Assembly: GCA_019310535.1 (NCBI GenBank) | Contig: JAFDED010000014.1 | Span: 1-59,707, forward strand | Direction: 5' to 3' | DNA from: Deltaproteobacteria bacterium | GTDB taxonomy: Bacteria > Desulfobacterota > JAFDED01 | DNA length: 59,707 bases | In this document: positions 25,733 through 34,708 of the stretch, piece by piece | How the letters are laid out: every line of letters starts with the position of its first letter | Position numbering within the stretch: position 1 is the stretch's first letter | The notes under the pieces: generated by a model | Told to the model about the DNA's origin: nothing | The model's input: only the letters and a program-made list of their open reading frames with translations | Databases searched by the model: none | Program-made: the position numbers and the translations under genes

Positions 25733-27370
25733 TTATGTATGCGACGCGGTGCCGAACTGGAGATCGCCGTCGCGTGCGATCTGCTCTAGGAGTGCTTCTT
25801 CCCAGCGCAGATAGGCACGCATCGCTTCCCGGGCCTCGACCTTGTCCTCTCGGTCATAAGGTTTTAGGCAAACATCGTCCGTCCTGCTGGCAAGGCGCTC
25901 AAATCCTTCATGAAGAGGGAGACCGGCCTCACGCCATGCTTTATTGCCGCCCGCGAGGATGCTGACAGGCTTGCCAGAGAGTGTAATTAGATCCGACGCG
26001 GCCAGGGCAGTCAAGGCCGGATCATCTCCAGTGACCACAAAGCCGGCGGAAACGGGTAAGTGTTTGAGGCTCTCTGCCAGGCGTGCCCGCACTGCAAACC
26101 AGGCACCGGGGATATGTCCCTTTCGGTAATTGAAGCTGGTTGCAAGGTCGATAACGGTTACTTTTCCTCCCTGGATGGATGCATTAAGGGCAGCCGGTTG
26201 GATGAGTGGTAGTTTGACCCTTTCGAGACCGGGGATGACCACAGGGCGCTCGCCGGTCTCGATCTTCACACCTGCAAAAGGATCAGCCAAGACGTAGACG
26301 TCGCGCCACCCTGCTTGAACCAGCCACGAAGCGGTCATTTGCGCTCGCACCTCCTGATCGTCGATGAGCACGATCCAGGCGTTGCGTGTAGCGACGTATT
26401 TGTCGAGTGCCTGGACGAGCTGACCTCCCGGGGCATGGATGGAGCCCGGCCTATGGCCGCGAAGATATTCCTCCTCAGTGCGAACGTCAAAAAGATAGAG
26501 CGTCCGCGTGTCACGCTTCTCCTCGCACTTCGCCAGTTTCTTGGCATCAATCGTTTTGACTCCATACCGATCTGCCACTTTCGCGGCCGCCTCTTTCGCT
26601 TGCTTGCGCGCTTCTTGTGATGGCTCCGGGGCCCGGCGATTAGCTCCATGCTCGCAGGTAAAACCCGCGAGCTCCCATGCCATGGTGCCGCCACGCAAAG
26701 AAACTACGCGGTTTTTCACGCCAGCGTTGATCAGGGACTGCGCCCCGAGAATGCTCCGAGTACGGCCTGCGCAGTTAACGACGACAAAAGTGTTGGGCCT
26801 GATCGGCAATTCTTGAAACCGATAAACGAGCTCCGCGCCGGGTACGTTGATCGCGCCGGGGATGGTCATGCGCTCGTATTCTTCACGCGGTCGGCTGTCA
26901 AGAACGACCATGTCTTCGTGAGCGGTGAGCTTGGTGTAAAGCTCTTCGGGTGAAATGGACGGAGTGCCGAAATGGTGTTCGACATACTCTCCAAAGGCTT
27001 TGGTCGGAACATTCACGCCGCTGAACACCTCGTGCCCTGTCGTACTCCACGCGGTTACACCACCGTCGAGGATCGCTATCATATGATAGCCGAGTTCGTT
27101 AAGCCGCGAGGCAGTGCGCTCGGCCAGCCCATCCCCTCCATCCGTTAGTACGATTCTTGTTGTTTTCCGGGGGACGAGGTCTTCGATCTGAAGCTCCAGC
27201 CTGCTGAATGGAACATTGACCGCCAGCAATAGATGATTCTCGCTGAAGGCGCCCTCTTCCCGCGGATCGATGATGGCTATCTCCTGCCCGTCGGAAATGA
27301 TCTTTTTCAGAGATTCGGCACTGATACGAGTGTTCGTGATTGCAGCTCTATTCTTTCCCTCCACTGGCAA
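25733..27370 (-). CDS. Protein with four rhodanese modules, one with an active-site cysteine
   Basis: The 545-residue protein is a tandem of four rhodanese folds: about residues 15-115, 130-235, 275-375 and 395-500. Each has the D.R...E...GHIPGA / INVPGA-type start and the GG..AW end (for example LDGGVTAWSTTGHEVFSG and LRGGTMAWELAGF). Only the second module has a cysteine in the active loop (VVVNCAGRTRS, Cys at about 200). The loops of modules 1, 3 and 4 have TDGGDG, IDDQEV and TGDDPA in that place. Module 2 could transfer sulfane sulfur; the others are likely structural or binding modules. I chose TTG 27370 because GGAGGTG lies six bases upstream; the open frame beyond it is part of a transposase remnant read in another frame. 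Confidence 0.85.
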   Translation of the reverse strand: MPVEGKNRAAITNTRISAESLKKIISDGQEIAIIDPREEGAFSENHLLLAVNVPFSRLELQIEDLVPRKTTRIVLTDGGDGLAERTASRLNELGYHMIAILDGGVTAWSTTGHEVFSGVNVPTKAFGEYVEHHFGTPSISPEELYTKLTAHEDMVVLDSRPREEYERMTIPGAINVPGAELVYRFQELPIRPNTFVVVNCAGRTRSILGAQSLINAGVKNRVVSLRGGTMAWELAGFTCEHGANRRAPEPSQEARKQAKEAAAKVADRYGVKTIDAKKLAKCEEKRDTRTLYLFDVRTEEEYLRGHRPGSIHAPGGQLVQALDKYVATRNAWIVLIDDQEVRAQMTASWLVQAGWRDVYVLADPFAGVKIETGERPVVIPGLERVKLPLIQPAALNASIQGGKVTVIDLATSFNYRKGHIPGAWFAVRARLAESLKHLPVSAGFVVTGDDPALTALAASDLITLSGKPVSILAGGNKAWREAGLPLHEGFERLASRTDDVCLKPYDREDKVEAREAMRAYLRWEEALLEQIARDGDLQFGTASHT

Positions 27371-27386
27371 TGTTTCACCTCCAGTG

Positions 27387-27716
27387 TTATGAATCAAATA
27401 TCTTCCTTGTCTCGTTAAGATTCTTTCTATGGCGGATAAATGACAGCTGAAAGCTTTTACAGCCCTCCTCCATCGCCTTCTCCATCCCCAGCCCTTTGGC
27501 AGCCTCATACATCGCCCCCACCGCGAGGCCTTTTGTCAGTTCCACTTCCTAGAGCAATTTGAGGGTTGCCACACCCCCCTTGTTCTTGAGTGCATATTTG
27601 ATGGCTGCGATTACCCTTGGTGGACAATGGGTCAGCTTGGCGATGTTCCGTTTTTGAACTTTCTCGCCCTCACGATACGATTCTCGCAGGCAGATCGACT
27701 GGTAAACTTTGCCGTT
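27387..27716 (-). pseudogene. N-terminal remnant of an IS1634-type transposase with an in-frame TAG
   Basis: From about 27710 the minus-strand frame reads KVYQSICLRESYREGEKVQK, RNIAKLTHCPPRVIAAIKYA, which fits the IS1634 N-terminus (LVESYREGGKVKQRTLANL...PP..I.AL). It continues to LKLL, an in-frame TAG (27551-27549), then VELTKGLAVGAMYEAAKGLG, MEKAM, which is the family's next segment (S.GAVYALWEL...LGLDKAL). After that it loses similarity and ends at TAA 27389-27387, seventeen bases before the rhodanese start. No complete start codon context remains. It is a second relic of the family seen at 2-217. Confidence 0.7.
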
Positions 27717-27997
27717 TTTCGACGGCCATTTCTCTCTCTCAATTCACAGGCACACATCATATTAAATCACCAATCGTCTTATCAAGTGTTTTTTAACAAT
27801 ATATCTCGATATATTCATTCCTACATTTTAATAGTTAAAACATGCTTAACTCATCGCTTTAATACAATTTTTCAAAAAACTCAAGTATGAATATCGGTTG
27901 CAGGCCCGGGGCATGCTCTGTCGTCAGGGGGATTCAGGGGCAGGGGGCTTTTCACCTTTGCAAAAAAACTGGAATCTCCATGCGGAAGTCTTTCGGG
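27717..27997. other. AT-rich spacer, no gene seen
   Basis: This stretch lies between the transposase remnant and the end of the TRAP operon. It is AT-rich near 27770-27880. GGGGGATTCAGGGGCAGGGG at about 27928-27948 is a G-rich tract. No terminator could be assigned with confidence. Confidence 0.35.
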
Positions 27998-29281
27998 CTA
28001 GTGCATCAAGCGCGGTAAAAAAGTCATGATCTGCGGGTAAAATATGCTCAGGAATATGACGGCAAAGATCGGCAGGAGAAACGGCAACACAGCCTTTACC
28101 ACTTCTTCGAACGATTGCTTCGTTATTGCGGCCAGTATAAACAGCACGTTACCGAAGGGGGGCGTACACACGCCCACCGACAGGCTGATCACCATCAGAA
28201 CTCCGAAAAAGATGGGGTCCACACCCAAAGAGGTGATTATGGGGAAGAGGATAGGCGTCAAAATGTTTGTGGCGACCAAAACGGACATGAAGCAACCAAC
28301 CACAATCAGGAAACCGGTGATAATGAAGACAATCACGATGGGGTTGGAGCTGATCTTGACCATCTCCTCGGCGATCATATGCGGAATCCTGAGGCTCACA
28401 AGGAGCCAGCCATAAACCGCGGCGAACGCCATGATGAGCATGAGGATGCCGGTGAATTCCACGGTTTCCCGAATAATTCGGATCATGTCCTTACAGGTGA
28501 TCGCCTTGTAAATGAGTAGCCCCAGAACGATTGCATAGGCCGAGGCCACAGCGCCCGACTCGGTGGGGCTGAAAATACCGCTGTAAATGCCGCCGATGAT
28601 GATCAACGGTGTGCACAGTGGGAGAATAGCCTTACGGAAAGAGGTAAGCATCACCTTGACGGGAGACCTGGGCTTCAATGGGATTTTGTGCTTCCAGGAG
28701 AAAAAGTAAATCTGGATCATCATGATCATCGCAATGCAAACGCCAGGGATGATCCCCGCGATGAACAGGTCACCTATGGAAACGCCAGCCAACCAGCCAT
28801 AAATGATCATAGCGATGCTCGGCGGGATGATGGGACCGAGAATGGAGGAAGCTCCCGTAACTCCTATGGAAAACTTCAAGGGATAGCCCGAATCATTCAT
28901 GGCCTTTATTTCTATGGTGCCCAGTCCCGCGGCATCCGCCGCAGCCGTGCCTGACATGCCGGCAAAAATCATGCTGGCGACCACGTTGACGTGCCCCAGG
29001 CCTCCTCGCAGGTGCCCCACCAGAGCGTTTGCAAAACTAAAGATCCGATCCGTGATGCCGGTGGCATTCATAACATTAGCGGCCAGCACAAAAAAGGCGG
29101 CGGACAGCAGCGGAAAATTATTCAGCCCTTCCATCATTCTCAGGGCAAACAGGTCGAAGGAGAGATCCTCCAGACCCGAGCCCGCAATGATGACCGCCAG
29201 AGACGTGTACCCAATGGCAAACGCCACGGGTATTCCCAGGCTGAACAATACAATAAGCACACCCAAAAATATGCCCAGCAT
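27998..29281 (-). CDS. dctM: TRAP transporter large permease (DctM-like)
   Basis: This 427-residue inner-membrane protein has about twelve helices and is the ion-coupled translocation subunit of a TRAP carboxylate transporter. Family signatures include FFVLAANVMNATGITDRIFS, GMSGTAAADAAGLGTIEIKA, ASSILGPIIPPSIAMIIYGW and the near-terminal GVCTPPFGNVLFILA. Its ATG overlaps the small-permease stop by one base (TGATG), so the two are coupled. It is the last gene of a four-gene minus-strand operon: CoA-transferase, dctP, dctQ, dctM. The substrate is probably an organic acid that the adjacent CoA-transferase activates. Confidence 0.95.
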   Translation of the reverse strand: MLGIFLGVLIVLFSLGIPVAFAIGYTSLAVIIAGSGLEDLSFDLFALRMMEGLNNFPLLSAAFFVLAANVMNATGITDRIFSFANALVGHLRGGLGHVNVVASMIFAGMSGTAAADAAGLGTIEIKAMNDSGYPLKFSIGVTGASSILGPIIPPSIAMIIYGWLAGVSIGDLFIAGIIPGVCIAMIMMIQIYFFSWKHKIPLKPRSPVKVMLTSFRKAILPLCTPLIIIGGIYSGIFSPTESGAVASAYAIVLGLLIYKAITCKDMIRIIRETVEFTGILMLIMAFAAVYGWLLVSLRIPHMIAEEMVKISSNPIVIVFIITGFLIVVGCFMSVLVATNILTPILFPIITSLGVDPIFFGVLMVISLSVGVCTPPFGNVLFILAAITKQSFEEVVKAVLPFLLPIFAVIFLSIFYPQIMTFLPRLMH

Positions 29282-29778
29282 CAGCCGCCTCCACTCACAC
29301 CCAGCTTGCCCAATGTGAAATCAAGCACAAATATCGTGAGATACATGATCATCATGGCGAATCCGATGAAGAGGGGAAGGTAAAAGTATATCATAGAGAG
29401 TTCCATGGCCGGAGATCGCATGACAGTGGCCGCTTGCAACATCTGGTAAGTGCCGTATAGAACTCCGATGCAAAATATCAGGCAGAGCATATTCAATATT
29501 GCAATCAGCACTTCCTTCAATTGCTGCGGAATTCGGACAAGCAATATATCGATGCGAATGTGAACGTTACTCTTCAGGCCGATTGCGGCGGACAAAAAAA
29601 CGGTCCAGATAAAAAGCAGGCACGCGCCCTCATCGGCCCACGGCGACGCTATATGTAACAGGCGCAGAAATACCGATATGACTACCACCAACACGGCGCC
29701 CATAAAGCAGACATTGGCGGTCAGCTCAATGGCATTACTCAGATAATCTATGGCTTTTCTGATGGTACGAAAGTCCAT
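29281..29778 (-). CDS. dctQ: TRAP transporter small permease (DctQ-like)
   Basis: A 165-residue protein with four predicted membrane helices, the usual size and layout of TRAP DctQ subunits. LLHIASPWADEGACLLFIWT carries the conserved W..E segment in helix 2, and LKSNVHIRIDILLVRIPQQL matches the family G...H..VD...L segment. It partners the DctM protein coded immediately after it. A 142-base gap with a long perfect hairpin separates it from the binding-protein gene upstream. Confidence 0.92.
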   Translation of the reverse strand: MDFRTIRKAIDYLSNAIELTANVCFMGAVLVVVISVFLRLLHIASPWADEGACLLFIWTVFLSAAIGLKSNVHIRIDILLVRIPQQLKEVLIAILNMLCLIFCIGVLYGTYQMLQAATVMRSPAMELSMIYFYLPLFIGFAMMIMYLTIFVLDFTLGKLGVSGGG

Positions 29779-29783
29779 TGCCC

Positions 29784-29866
29784 GTTTTGAAATTCAGAAA
29801 GGATAACGGGACAATCAAGAATAATAAAATCCATTCCATCCTTTTATCCCGTCAAGATGCTCTTTT
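29784..29866. repeat. Small imperfect palindromic repeat, copy 2
   Basis: The pattern is TTTGAAATTCAGAAAGGATA, ACGGGACAATCAAGAATAAT, then CCATCCTTTTATCCCGTCAA. AGGATAACGGGA can pair with TCC..TTATCCCGT. It resembles copies at 10786-10858 and 36150-36222. Here it lies inside the TRAP operon between dctP and dctQ. Confidence 0.6.
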
Positions 29867-29870
29867 ACCG

Positions 29871-29910
29871 GGTAAAGTAAGGCAGGCTGGAAAGCCTGCC
29901 TTACTTTACC
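29871..29910 (-). terminator. Perfect 18-bp hairpin between dctP and dctQ
   Basis: GGTAAAGTAAGGCAGGCT (29871-29888) and AGCCTGCCTTACTTTACC (29893-29910) are perfect inverse complements with a four-base loop. It sits just after the dctP stop (29921). No long T-run follows on the minus strand, so it may act more as a stabiliser of the dctP mRNA or an attenuator that keeps permease expression below binding-protein expression. Confidence 0.7.
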
Positions 29911-29920
29911 TTTCGTTACC

Positions 29921-30913
29921 TTACTTGGGCACATACTTCATAACGGCCTTCTGCACATCAGGGTGCAGTCTTTTAACCTCCTCAAGGATGGCAGGTCGGG
30001 CCGCCTTTTTGAAAGAGTCGATATCCGGGGTAATGAAGATCATTCCTTTCTTCTTCAGTTCTTTCGCGTAAAATCCATCCTTTTCTCTCTCGACCTTCTC
30101 GCCGTAAAGTCTCGCGATCTCGACGGATTCCCTGATTATTTGCTGCTGCTCCGGTGTAAGCTTTTTGAGCCATACGTCGCTGGCGACCCACCACCAGGGC
30201 AGGTAAACGTGGGCGGTCAGGATGATATACTTCTGCACCTCCCAGAGGGATCGACTGTAAGGGGAGACCAGCGAATTTTCGTGAGCTTCCACCTGGCCCG
30301 TCTTCATTGCCAGATAAATCTCCGGGGCGGGGATTGCCACGGGCAGTGCCCCCAGTGTTTTCCATATCCGGAGCCACATAGGGATTTTAGGCAGCCGCAT
30401 CTTGAGACCTTTCACATCCTCGGCCTTTTTGATGGGCCTGCTTGAGGTCATGTGGCGGGCCGCCCGATATTGAGGACCATAGTGCACCAGCCCTCCTTTC
30501 TTCAACGCCAGTTCATCGATCTTCTTACCGAACGGTCCGTCGATGTACTCCAACATCTGCGCCCAGGTGAACAGGTAGGGGATGTTAACGGCATTGTACT
30601 CCGGTGCATACTGGCTCAAGAACAGCCCGCCCGTCAGCGCCATTTCCGTTTTGCCGATCTTCAATAGGCTCAAGACAGGGATCTCCCCGCCGAGCTGTCC
30701 GCTCATGAAGGGGTTCACTACCATCTGACCGTTTGATTTCTGCTCCACCAGTTTTTTGAATTTCAAGATGGCTGCTTCCTCTGCCCCGCCCGGCTTCATC
30801 GTACAATTGACGCCGATCTTGATGGGGCCTGCAGCGGCTGCCGGCAGATAGAATGTCGTTGCAAATCCAATAACGATAAGAACCGTGATGAATCTCCAAT
30901 GCCTTGATCTCAT
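29921..30913 (-). CDS. dctP: TRAP transporter substrate-binding protein (DctP-like)
   Basis: This periplasmic receptor delivers substrate to DctQM. The 330-residue protein has a signal peptide (MRSRHWRFITVLIVIGFATT, then LPAAAAG), and the conserved core LKIGKTEMALTGGLFLSQYA, VKGLKMRLPKIPMWLRIWKT and PAPEIYLAMKTGQVEAHENS. The Arg in KMRLP is the residue that usually contacts the substrate carboxylate. GAAAGGAG lies upstream of ATG 30913. It is 34 bases after the CoA-transferase gene, so the two are probably co-transcribed. The substrate is unknown, but a carboxylate is expected. Confidence 0.95.
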   Translation of the reverse strand: MRSRHWRFITVLIVIGFATTFYLPAAAAGPIKIGVNCTMKPGGAEEAAILKFKKLVEQKSNGQMVVNPFMSGQLGGEIPVLSLLKIGKTEMALTGGLFLSQYAPEYNAVNIPYLFTWAQMLEYIDGPFGKKIDELALKKGGLVHYGPQYRAARHMTSSRPIKKAEDVKGLKMRLPKIPMWLRIWKTLGALPVAIPAPEIYLAMKTGQVEAHENSLVSPYSRSLWEVQKYIILTAHVYLPWWWVASDVWLKKLTPEQQQIIRESVEIARLYGEKVEREKDGFYAKELKKKGMIFITPDIDSFKKAARPAILEEVKRLHPDVQKAVMKYVPK

Positions 30914-30947
30914 TTTTTGCTCCTTTCAGTGATAGATTCTTAATGGT

Positions 30948-32123
30948 TCAAACAACGCCCTTTGCCCTTAGCTCATTGATCTGTTCGGCAGAGTAGCCGA
31001 GACTCGCCAGTATTTCCCCGGCATGCTCTCCCAGTTGAGGTGCCGGGCGACGGATCTTCGCCAGCGTCTCGCTCATCTTGAGTGGAAATCCCAGAACCTT
31101 TACTTTCCCGGAAGGTTGCTCGACTTCAAGCACCATCTCCTGGTGCTTGACCTGCTGATCCTCGAAGGTCTGCGCCAGATTGTACAGAGGGCCGCAAGGT
31201 ACCCCCTTCTTGTTCAGGTAGTCGATCCACTCCGACATCGTCCGCTTGCCGGTAATATCCTCGATGATTTTGTTTAACTCGCCGCGGTTTTTCATTCTAA
31301 GATCATTTGTGCGGAATCGCGGGTCATCCAGGAGGTTTTCCAGGCCGAGAGCTTGGGCCAGTCTCTTCCACATGAGATCCCCTGAGGGGGCGATGTTGAT
31401 ATACCCGTCCAGAGCTTTGAAAGTGCCGTACGGGGATGCGGCGGGGTGGTCGTTCCCCCTTCGCTCGGGCACCTCACCAAGACCGAAATACTTGTCCGAC
31501 TGGAAGCTGAGAATGCTTATCATTCCGTCCACCAGGGCTATTTGAACCTCCTGGCCTCTTCCTATGCGCTGCCGGGCCATCAGGGCCGCCAGGATGCCAT
31601 AAGCCGCGTAGATCCCCGCCACCGAGTCGGAGATGGGAATCCCGGTCCTCACGGGTTCACGATCCGGGAATCCGGTAATACTCATGAAACCGGAAACGCC
31701 TTGCGCAATAAAATCAAAGGCCGGCCGTTGATGATAGGGACCGTCTTTTCCAAACCCGGAGATTCCGCAGTAAACGATGGAAGGGTTGACCTCATATAAG
31801 GCTTCGTAGTCCAGACCGAACTTGCGCATCACCCCTGGGCGAAAATTCTCCACGACGACATCCGACTCCCGGGCCAGCTTTATAAATATCTCTTTGCCCT
31901 CCACACTTTTCAGGTCCAATGTCAGGCCCCTTTTGTTCCTGTTCATTCCCACGAAATACCAGCTTTCACCGTTGATGATGGTCCCCTGGTATCTGGCCTC
32001 GTCGCCGCGCGCCGGGGATTCGATCTTGATTACCTCTGCACCCATATCAGCAAGGAGCAAAGTGCAGGTGGGGCCGGCAGCAAATCGCGTCAAGTCGAGT
32101 ACCTGGATATCAGAAAGTGGCAT
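30948..32123 (-). CDS. Class III CoA-transferase (CaiB/BaiF family)
   Basis: This 391-residue enzyme moves CoA between acyl-CoA and a free acid through an aspartyl-CoA intermediate. Visible marks are LDLTRFAAGPTCTLLLADMG at the N-terminus, ADMGAEVIKIESPARGDEAR, VVVENFRPGVMRKFGLDYEA, where the Asp of GLDYE is the expected nucleophile (about residue 108), and VCYGISGFG-type sequence (IVYCGISGFGKDGPYHQRPA). It is the first gene of the operon with the TRAP transporter, which suggests uptake of an acid followed by CoA activation. A complete IS1380-type element lies just upstream and could affect its promoter. The start has AGGGGGATAAGG before it. Confidence 0.93.
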   Translation of the reverse strand: MPLSDIQVLDLTRFAAGPTCTLLLADMGAEVIKIESPARGDEARYQGTIINGESWYFVGMNRNKRGLTLDLKSVEGKEIFIKLARESDVVVENFRPGVMRKFGLDYEALYEVNPSIVYCGISGFGKDGPYHQRPAFDFIAQGVSGFMSITGFPDREPVRTGIPISDSVAGIYAAYGILAALMARQRIGRGQEVQIALVDGMISILSFQSDKYFGLGEVPERRGNDHPAASPYGTFKALDGYINIAPSGDLMWKRLAQALGLENLLDDPRFRTNDLRMKNRGELNKIIEDITGKRTMSEWIDYLNKKGVPCGPLYNLAQTFEDQQVKHQEMVLEVEQPSGKVKVLGFPLKMSETLAKIRRPAPQLGEHAGEILASLGYSAEQINELRAKGVV

Positions 32124-32271
32124 ATTTCCTTATCCCCCTTTAATGATTACAGGATTATATTTGTATGATATAATTGAAACCCCTTGTCAAGACAATTGTA
32201 AAGCATGAACCTTGAACGGTTTAATTTGATTGGAAAGGACATGGAAAAGATGGAAAAATATTAATCGAAAA

Positions 32272-33725
32272 TGACAGTTAATAAAAATACTATTTGATAA
32301 TTATCTGAAAATATGCTATTATTGTCTACTGATCTTACTATTAGGAGGCACTTATCAGATGAAAAAGTACAGGACAGAATTTACAGCCAAAAAGCTTACC
32401 AGTAATGCCGGGCTCCTGAATCTAGGAAAATTCGCCGAGAAGATCGGGCTGAAAAGCATGCTGGAACAGCATATCACAATCAAGAGAAGGACCAACGCAA
32501 AATATTCTCCTGCGGATGCTGTCATGATGCTCATCATGGGAGTTCTCTCGGGTGCAAAACACATAAGCCATATGGCCATTTTACGGGGCGACAGCGTTAT
32601 TCGCACGTTATTTGAATGGGATGAGTTTCCCACTGATCGCACATTTGGGCGATTGTTCAGGCTTTTTGGCCATAAAAACTGCCATGAATTATCAGAAGTA
32701 GAGGCTCTGGCTCGGAAAAAAGTGTGGTCCAAAAAATGGTTTGGCCGCGTCACACTCGACATGGATTCTACGGCTGAAGGTGTAACCGGAGTCCAGGAGG
32801 GGGCGGACAAAGGATACAACCCGAAGAAAAAGGGTCAAAAGAGCTACCGTTCCCTGCTTTGCTTTATTGCAGAGACCAGAGAATGTCTCCACAACTGGTT
32901 CCGAACGGATTCTGCCTATAGCGGCAACGGAGTCGTTGAGTTCATAAAAGAGTGCTTTCAGCGCCTTCCCAGGCAGGTCTGGAAGGTATTTGTGCGTGCC
33001 GATAGCTCCTTTTTTAACGGTGAGCTGCTGGATTTTTTAGAAGAGCAAGGAAGCCAATACCTCATAAAGGTCAAGATGGAAAACCTGACCGGGCTTTTGA
33101 TGAACCTCTCGTGGCGCAAGGCGAGAAATAAACCCGGCATAGAGACGGCGCACTTCATGTATAAATTTCCGGGGTGGAAAAAAGAGCGCAAGTTTGTGGC
33201 TGTCCGGAAACTGATCAATGAACAAACCGAAAACGTGCTGTACCCCATACCTGAATACGAACTGTTTTGCTACGTGACCAACCTGGAGCTTACCCCATGG
33301 GAATGCTATACATGCTATGGTAAGAGAGCCACCAGCGAGAATTGGGTCGAATGGTGCAAAAACCAGATGGCCTCGGGGAGTATCCTCACCCAGGATTTTT
33401 GGGCCAGCTCCGCCATTTTTCAAACCTGCATCCTGGCCTACAACCTGATGGTCTGGATGATGTGGCTGAATGTGGAGGAAGGCTTCAAACAGGAGCCAAA
33501 CACCATTCGAGAGTGGCTCGTGCATGTTCCGGCTTTCCTGATCCACACCGGCCGACAGTGGATAGTGAAGCTGCCCCGCGAGTATGTTTTCAAAGAGCAA
33601 TGGGAGAACTTAGAGTGCTCCATATCTTCTCGCGGTTTTACTTGACGGTGAGTAAAATCCCGATGTAGCATCCATGTATACAAGAGCGTTCAAAGTATGC
33701 TCATAGTATTTTTGATCAAATGTCA
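32272..33725 (+). mobile_element. IS1380-family insertion sequence, ends tentative
   Basis: The element carries one intact transposase gene. I see a possible imperfect terminal repeat: TGACAGTTAATAAAAATACT at 32272 on the left, and on the right, read inward, TGACATTTGATCAAAAATAC (complement of 33725-33706). The two agree at TGACA...AAAAATACTAT. No target-site duplication was evident, so these borders are approximate. It lies between the CoA-transferase promoter region and a Yip1-like gene. Confidence 0.5.
32359..33645 (+). CDS. IS1380-family transposase
   Basis: This 428-residue DDE transposase appears intact. Conserved segments are YSPADAVMMLIMGVLSGAKH near the start, WFGRVTLDMDSTAEGVTGVQ with the first catalytic Asp (about residue 135), VRADSSFFNGELLDFLEEQG with the second (about 215), and TSENWVEWCKNQMASGSILT, whose Glu fits the third. 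TAGGAGGC precedes ATG 32359. It differs from the decayed IS1634 and IS4 relics in this window by being complete, which suggests a more recent arrival. Confidence 0.93.
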   Translation: MKKYRTEFTAKKLTSNAGLLNLGKFAEKIGLKSMLEQHITIKRRTNAKYSPADAVMMLIMGVLSGAKHISHMAILRGDSVIRTLFEWDEFPTDRTFGRLFRLFGHKNCHELSEVEALARKKVWSKKWFGRVTLDMDSTAEGVTGVQEGADKGYNPKKKGQKSYRSLLCFIAETRECLHNWFRTDSAYSGNGVVEFIKECFQRLPRQVWKVFVRADSSFFNGELLDFLEEQGSQYLIKVKMENLTGLLMNLSWRKARNKPGIETAHFMYKFPGWKKERKFVAVRKLINEQTENVLYPIPEYELFCYVTNLELTPWECYTCYGKRATSENWVEWCKNQMASGSILTQDFWASSAIFQTCILAYNLMVWMMWLNVEEGFKQEPNTIREWLVHVPAFLIHTGRQWIVKLPREYVFKEQWENLECSISSRGFT

Positions 33726-34042
33726 CTAATAAAATTCACTTTTAATTGAGCTTTTTAGGGGTTTTTCTTTACAAAATCGAGAGGGCAAAGTATTTTAGGG
33801 TTGCTTTGCCTATGCAAAGTATCCTTTATTTTTGTCATGAAAAAGTACTTGTCATTTTTAGGTTTCGATTTTACAGATTTTTGAGCATCACCCTGTTGGA
33901 AATGATAGATTTGTTTCAAGTGCTTACATATTCAAATTGCAAGACTCAGAACAGCGAAGATTCTAACAAATTAAAATTAATTGACTTTTAATTTGAGTAC
34001 TTGTGATTGTTTTTAACTGATGAACAAATTAAGGAGGAGATC
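33726..34042. other. AT-rich stretch, no gene seen
   Basis: This spacer between the IS element and the Yip1-like gene is very AT-rich. A direct repeat is visible (GCAAAGTAT at about 33785 and 33814, with a TTGCCTATGCAAAG segment). No coding frame is supported. Confidence 0.35.
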
Positions 34043-34576
34043 ATGTCAAGTTTTCAGAATCGTATTATTGGCGCTGCTAGATTAGATGTTCGTGTGTATG
34101 AAGAAGTTGAGGCTGACACGGAGGCAATGGGCCAGGCTATGGGAGTTGTTGTTCTCTCCAGTCTAGCAGCGGGTATAGGAAGCATTTCAAAAGGTGGGGG
34201 TGTTGGGATTGTAATCGGGACGATATTAGCTCTTATAGGATGGTATCTGTGGGCCTATATCACTTATTTCATCGGCGCGAAAATGCTTCCAGAGCCACAG
34301 ACCAAAACAACGCCCGGTGAGTTATTGCGTACTATCGGCTTCTCCAGTGCCCCCGGTTTGATTCGCGTATTAGGTATTATCCCGGGGCTGATGGGGGTGG
34401 TTTTTCTAGGGGCCTCGGTTTGGATGCTGGTGGCAATGGTGATTGCGGTCAGACAGGCTCTTGATTATCAAAGCACATTGCGCGCTGTGGGGGTTTGCGT
34501 GATCGGATGGATCATTCAAGGATTGATCTTTGCATTAATGTTCTCGATCTTGGGTGGTGGTGTAAAACCAACCTGA
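34043..34576 (+). CDS. Yip1-family-like membrane protein
   Basis: This 177-residue protein has about five hydrophobic helices: GQAMGVVVLSSLAAGIGSIS, GVGIVIGTILALIGWYLWAY, the ITYFIGAK end, LIRVLGIIPGLMGVVFLGAS and a C-terminal pair. A short cytoplasmic start (MSSFQNRIIGAARLDVRVYE) and the helix order fit the Yip1 domain group. AAGGAGGA six bases before ATG 34043 fixes the start and excludes the longer frame from 34007. Function is unknown. The next coding trace is the asparagine-synthetase remnant. Confidence 0.75.
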   Translation: MSSFQNRIIGAARLDVRVYEEVEADTEAMGQAMGVVVLSSLAAGIGSISKGGGVGIVIGTILALIGWYLWAYITYFIGAKMLPEPQTKTTPGELLRTIGFSSAPGLIRVLGIIPGLMGVVFLGASVWMLVAMVIAVRQALDYQSTLRAVGVCVIGWIIQGLIFALMFSILGGGVKPT

Positions 34577-34708
34577 TGGTTTTTTCTATACATTAAAACA
34601 TCGGGCACGTACTTTCGAACGTTGGGCATTGGCCGGCTAGACCTTTATGGGCAGCTTAATTTCAATAAAAAAAGCTCGGGAATAGTTAAAGATTTTTAGG
34701 AGATTACT

